Shown one piece after another: positions 61,450 through 64,000 of a DNA stretch of 64,000 nt (positions are counted from its first letter, which is position 1; each line of letters opens with the position of its first letter). The notes below the pieces were generated by a model. It was given only the letters and a program-made list of their open reading frames with translations, was not told the DNA's origin and did no database searches. This DNA comes from Lytechinus pictus (taxonomy: Eukaryota; Echinodermata; Echinoidea; Temnopleuroida; Toxopneustidae): the NCBI RefSeq assembly GCF_037042905.1, contig NC_087251.1:47192373-47256372 (forward strand), written 5' to 3'. The position numbers and the translations under genes are program-made.

Positions 61450-62517
61450 AAAATACTGGATAGATTCCGCCACGTCAACTTCTGTGAGTGGAGCAATAAA
61501 CGTCCAAACGAGCCACTGATTCCGTGGTTACTTGCAGATGCATACCAATCTCATTCAATTTCTCCTCTTCTGCAAGTCGCTCATTTAGTTTTTCCTTCGT
61601 ACATCGGTCATCATTTATTTTTGCCACCATTTCTTTTCTTTGTCGGCAACTCCTATCAAAAGTATGAATTTACCCACGCGAACTTGCTATACAATTATTC
61701 TTCTATGAAGATCAAAAAGAAATCTAACTTACAAAGTGATAAAAAAAAAGCTAGTTACATCTAATTCTGATCTGAAAATATTACCTTTTTATTTGAGTAT
61801 ATAAGTAATACTTACTGTCATATATGGAGAAACATCTAACCAAAAGTGTGTTTTTTTTTTGGGGGGGGAGGTCAGTGCAAAGTCTTCATGACATCCTAAA
61901 ATGCCAAAACGCATTGTACATTTTCAATAATGTACATAACGCATACTTCTTTCTTGAACGAATTAATTAAAATCTTCAATCATGTTATTACTCCCTTTAC
62001 CCTATTTACAGACAAAATGATATGAAAGTCATGTTCAATCCTGTCAATTATAATAAGCTAAATATATTTTTGGTTTAAAATAGAAAAAAAGGTATTTTTG
62101 GATCTCTATTACTATAAGTTGAGTCATCGAGAAAATCAGTTTGACTCAGTTATGATTTACGAGGGTATTGCCGTCATCACTGAAAATCACAGTTACTGTT
62201 TAGAGATGACAAGTTCTCAAATACTTATGCGTTTGAAAATGAGTACGTCTTCCAGTCTTATTCTGAATTCAGATAGTGATGCATACTATTATATTCTGCA
62301 TGTGCGATTGAAGATCTTAAAGCGTCACAAGTAGGGTTATTACGTCCCCGCAATCCAACAAGAAAACCCCTTCGTCTATTTCCAGTCACTATTTTGTTTT
62401 CGTTGACCTCAGGTTACACTACAATGACGATCATCAGCACTTGAGGTTAGGCTATATTTAGTGAATGAATCTCTGTAACCTATCGTGATCAACACTCACG
62501 ATTCATCGATTCGAGTA
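61450..62517. other. Intergenic sequence
   Basis: Upstream of the FABP gene; contains a T run and G run near 61850-61870. No gene or element recognised. Confidence 0.6.
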
Positions 62518-63107
62518 TTAAAGGACAAGTCCACTCCACAAAAAGTTTATTTGAATGAAAAGAGAGCATAACACTGAAAATTTCATCAAAATTGGTTGTA
62601 AGATAAGAAAGTTATGACATTTTCAAGTTTCGCTTAATTTCACAAAACAGTTATATGCACATCCTGGTCGGTATGCAAATGAAGAGCCCGATGATGGCAT
62701 CCACTCACTATTTCTTTTGTATTCTATTATGTGAAATATGAAATATTCGAATTTTCTCCACATTGTCAAGTGAAACGACGATTAATTCTTCTCTGAACCT
62801 GTAGAATCAGCATTGTTTAATACTACATGGTTCAGTCAAGTTGGCCCTTATTGTCAAATCTGTAAAAAATGAAATATTGTTTAAATCAAACAATAAAAAC
62901 AAAAGAAATAGTGAGGGAAATCATCGACTGTCTCATTTGCATGTCTCTGAGCTGTACATATCATTTTTTTTTTAAATAAGCGAAACTTTAAAATGTCATA
63001 ACATTCTTATTTTACATCCGATTTTGATGAAATTTACAGCGTTATGCTTGTTTGATTTTCTATTTTTATTCAAATCAACGGTATTATTGGGTGGACTTGA
63101 CCTTTAA
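62518..63107. mobile_element. TTAA-flanked MITE, copy 3
   Basis: TTAA then AGGACAAGTCCACTCC on the left; GGGTGGACTTGACCT then TTAA on the right. It shares ATGCACATCCTGGTCGGTAT and CTCACTATTTCTTTTGTAT with the other copies. It is in inverted orientation relative to the copy at 19600. Confidence 0.9.
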
Positions 63108-64000
63108 TTAGGACATTCAAACATGGCGGTCATCTCTCTACCTTCCTATCATTCTCTCTCTCTCTCCCTGTCACTCTTTCTCCCCCATCTCTCTCTTTTT
63201 CTTGGCACAACTCTTTTCTTCCCCCTTCCTAAAGGTTGGTGCCGGGGGATGATCCATATAAATTATTCATATAAATCGCAGAAGAAGGGGATGCTTGAAC
63301 CGCATTAGAATTAATAATATCTCCCAGATAGGAATATTGCCCCTCGGCTATGGACATGGGGTGTTGAACATGGATAAAAAGTTTGGCCCCTGGAACCCGG
63401 GTCGACTGACCGACTTTACGGTACATTCGTGATAAGAGGAGGATAGGGAGAGGAAGACGGGAAGTCGTGCCGCTGGGGATGCCGGGAAGGGAAAATTCCC
63501 AACTTTCGATCGGTGGTAGACGAGGGGTGCGACAGAAAAGGAGGTTGAGGTCAGCTAAATCGAGATTATGGATGGCGTTTTGCTACGTTTTGTATTGTTT
63601 TGTTTTAACTTATTTCAAGTGCAGAATCGGTCCACATTTTAACTGGAATATATACGATGTATATGATTCCTTTAAAAATATGCTTGAAAATATGTTTTAA
63701 AAATCATTTTCTTAGCTTTCTGTAATGTAATTCCTTTTTCTACTTTACTTCCCGGTTGTGAATTACAATTGTATTAATCTTTTTTTAACACTTTTATGTA
63801 CCTGCGCAAAAAAAGAAGATAATATGCAGATGAATATTTGCATTGAAAACACATTAAAGACGAATAAAAATGCATATTTTGGAGTGGGTGGGGATATTCG
63901 CAATCCGACCAAAATTGTATAACGAACAAATAGGTCAACCTGCACCAACAATGTGAGCACCATCAATATGCTAATCACATCTAATAATTGTACTATCCTT
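63108..64000. other. Intergenic sequence to window end
   Basis: A CT-rich stretch at 63150-63200, otherwise nothing recognised. Confidence 0.6.

Noticed and set aside
1..64000. CRISPR arrays, operons, bacterial promoters, ribosome binding sites
   Set aside because: The window is clearly spliced eukaryotic DNA; the direct repeats present are tandem or transposon-derived without CRISPR-like spacing.

Overview
This is a stretch of animal nuclear genome. It is AT-rich, with short exons, introns of a few hundred bases to a few kilobases, canonical GT/AG splice sites, and many short non-autonomous mobile elements and microsatellites. The repeat types (tRNA-derived SINEs ending in TTATTATT, TTAA-flanked palindromic MITEs, Penelope-type hammerhead-like motifs, CR1-like LINE fragments) together with the gene structures suggest a marine invertebrate deuterostome. 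An echinoderm such as a sea urchin is my best guess, but the species cannot be fixed from this window.

Three protein-coding genes can be supported, all on the minus strand. (1) Positions 21191 down to 9 hold a complete coding sequence for cap-specific mRNA 2'-O-ribose methyltransferase 1 (CMTR1). I resolved it into 20 exons whose lengths sum to 2571 nt (856 codons plus stop) with the frame kept at every junction. It has the G-patch, the RrmJ-type methyltransferase domain with a K-D-K catalytic set, the guanylyltransferase-like region and a C-terminal WW-like domain. (2) Positions 35682 down to 25517 hold an 8-exon gene for a 352-residue beta-propeller-like protein whose family I do not recognise. 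(3) Positions 60895 down to 60476 hold an intronless fatty-acid-binding-protein gene of 139 residues, with TATA and CCAAT motifs upstream.

The rest is introns and intergenic DNA. Between about 35.7 and 60.4 kb I see no host gene, only transposon remnants and simple repeats. Notable elements are: a 1.3-kb terminal-inverted-repeat (TIR) element in CMTR1 intron 12, built of about seven 163-bp units carrying direct repeats of a nuclear-receptor half site; a family of about 0.6-kb TTAA-flanked elements (three clear copies and one diverged copy nested inside another element); a hAT-type MITE with a perfect 8-bp target duplication; a mariner-size MITE flanked by TA; large hairpins at 18.0 and 20.6-21.0 kb; an inverted pair of hammerhead-ribozyme-like sequences at 45.5-45.9 kb with related single copies elsewhere; an LTR-like block with heat-shock-element-like motifs in the propeller gene; an RNase H-bearing LINE open reading frame in intron 1 of the propeller gene; and two degenerate CR1-like reverse-transcriptase fragments.

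The three genes act in unrelated processes (mRNA cap modification, an unknown role, lipid binding), and nothing in the layout suggests joint function. The CMTR1 3' UTR lies outside the window.
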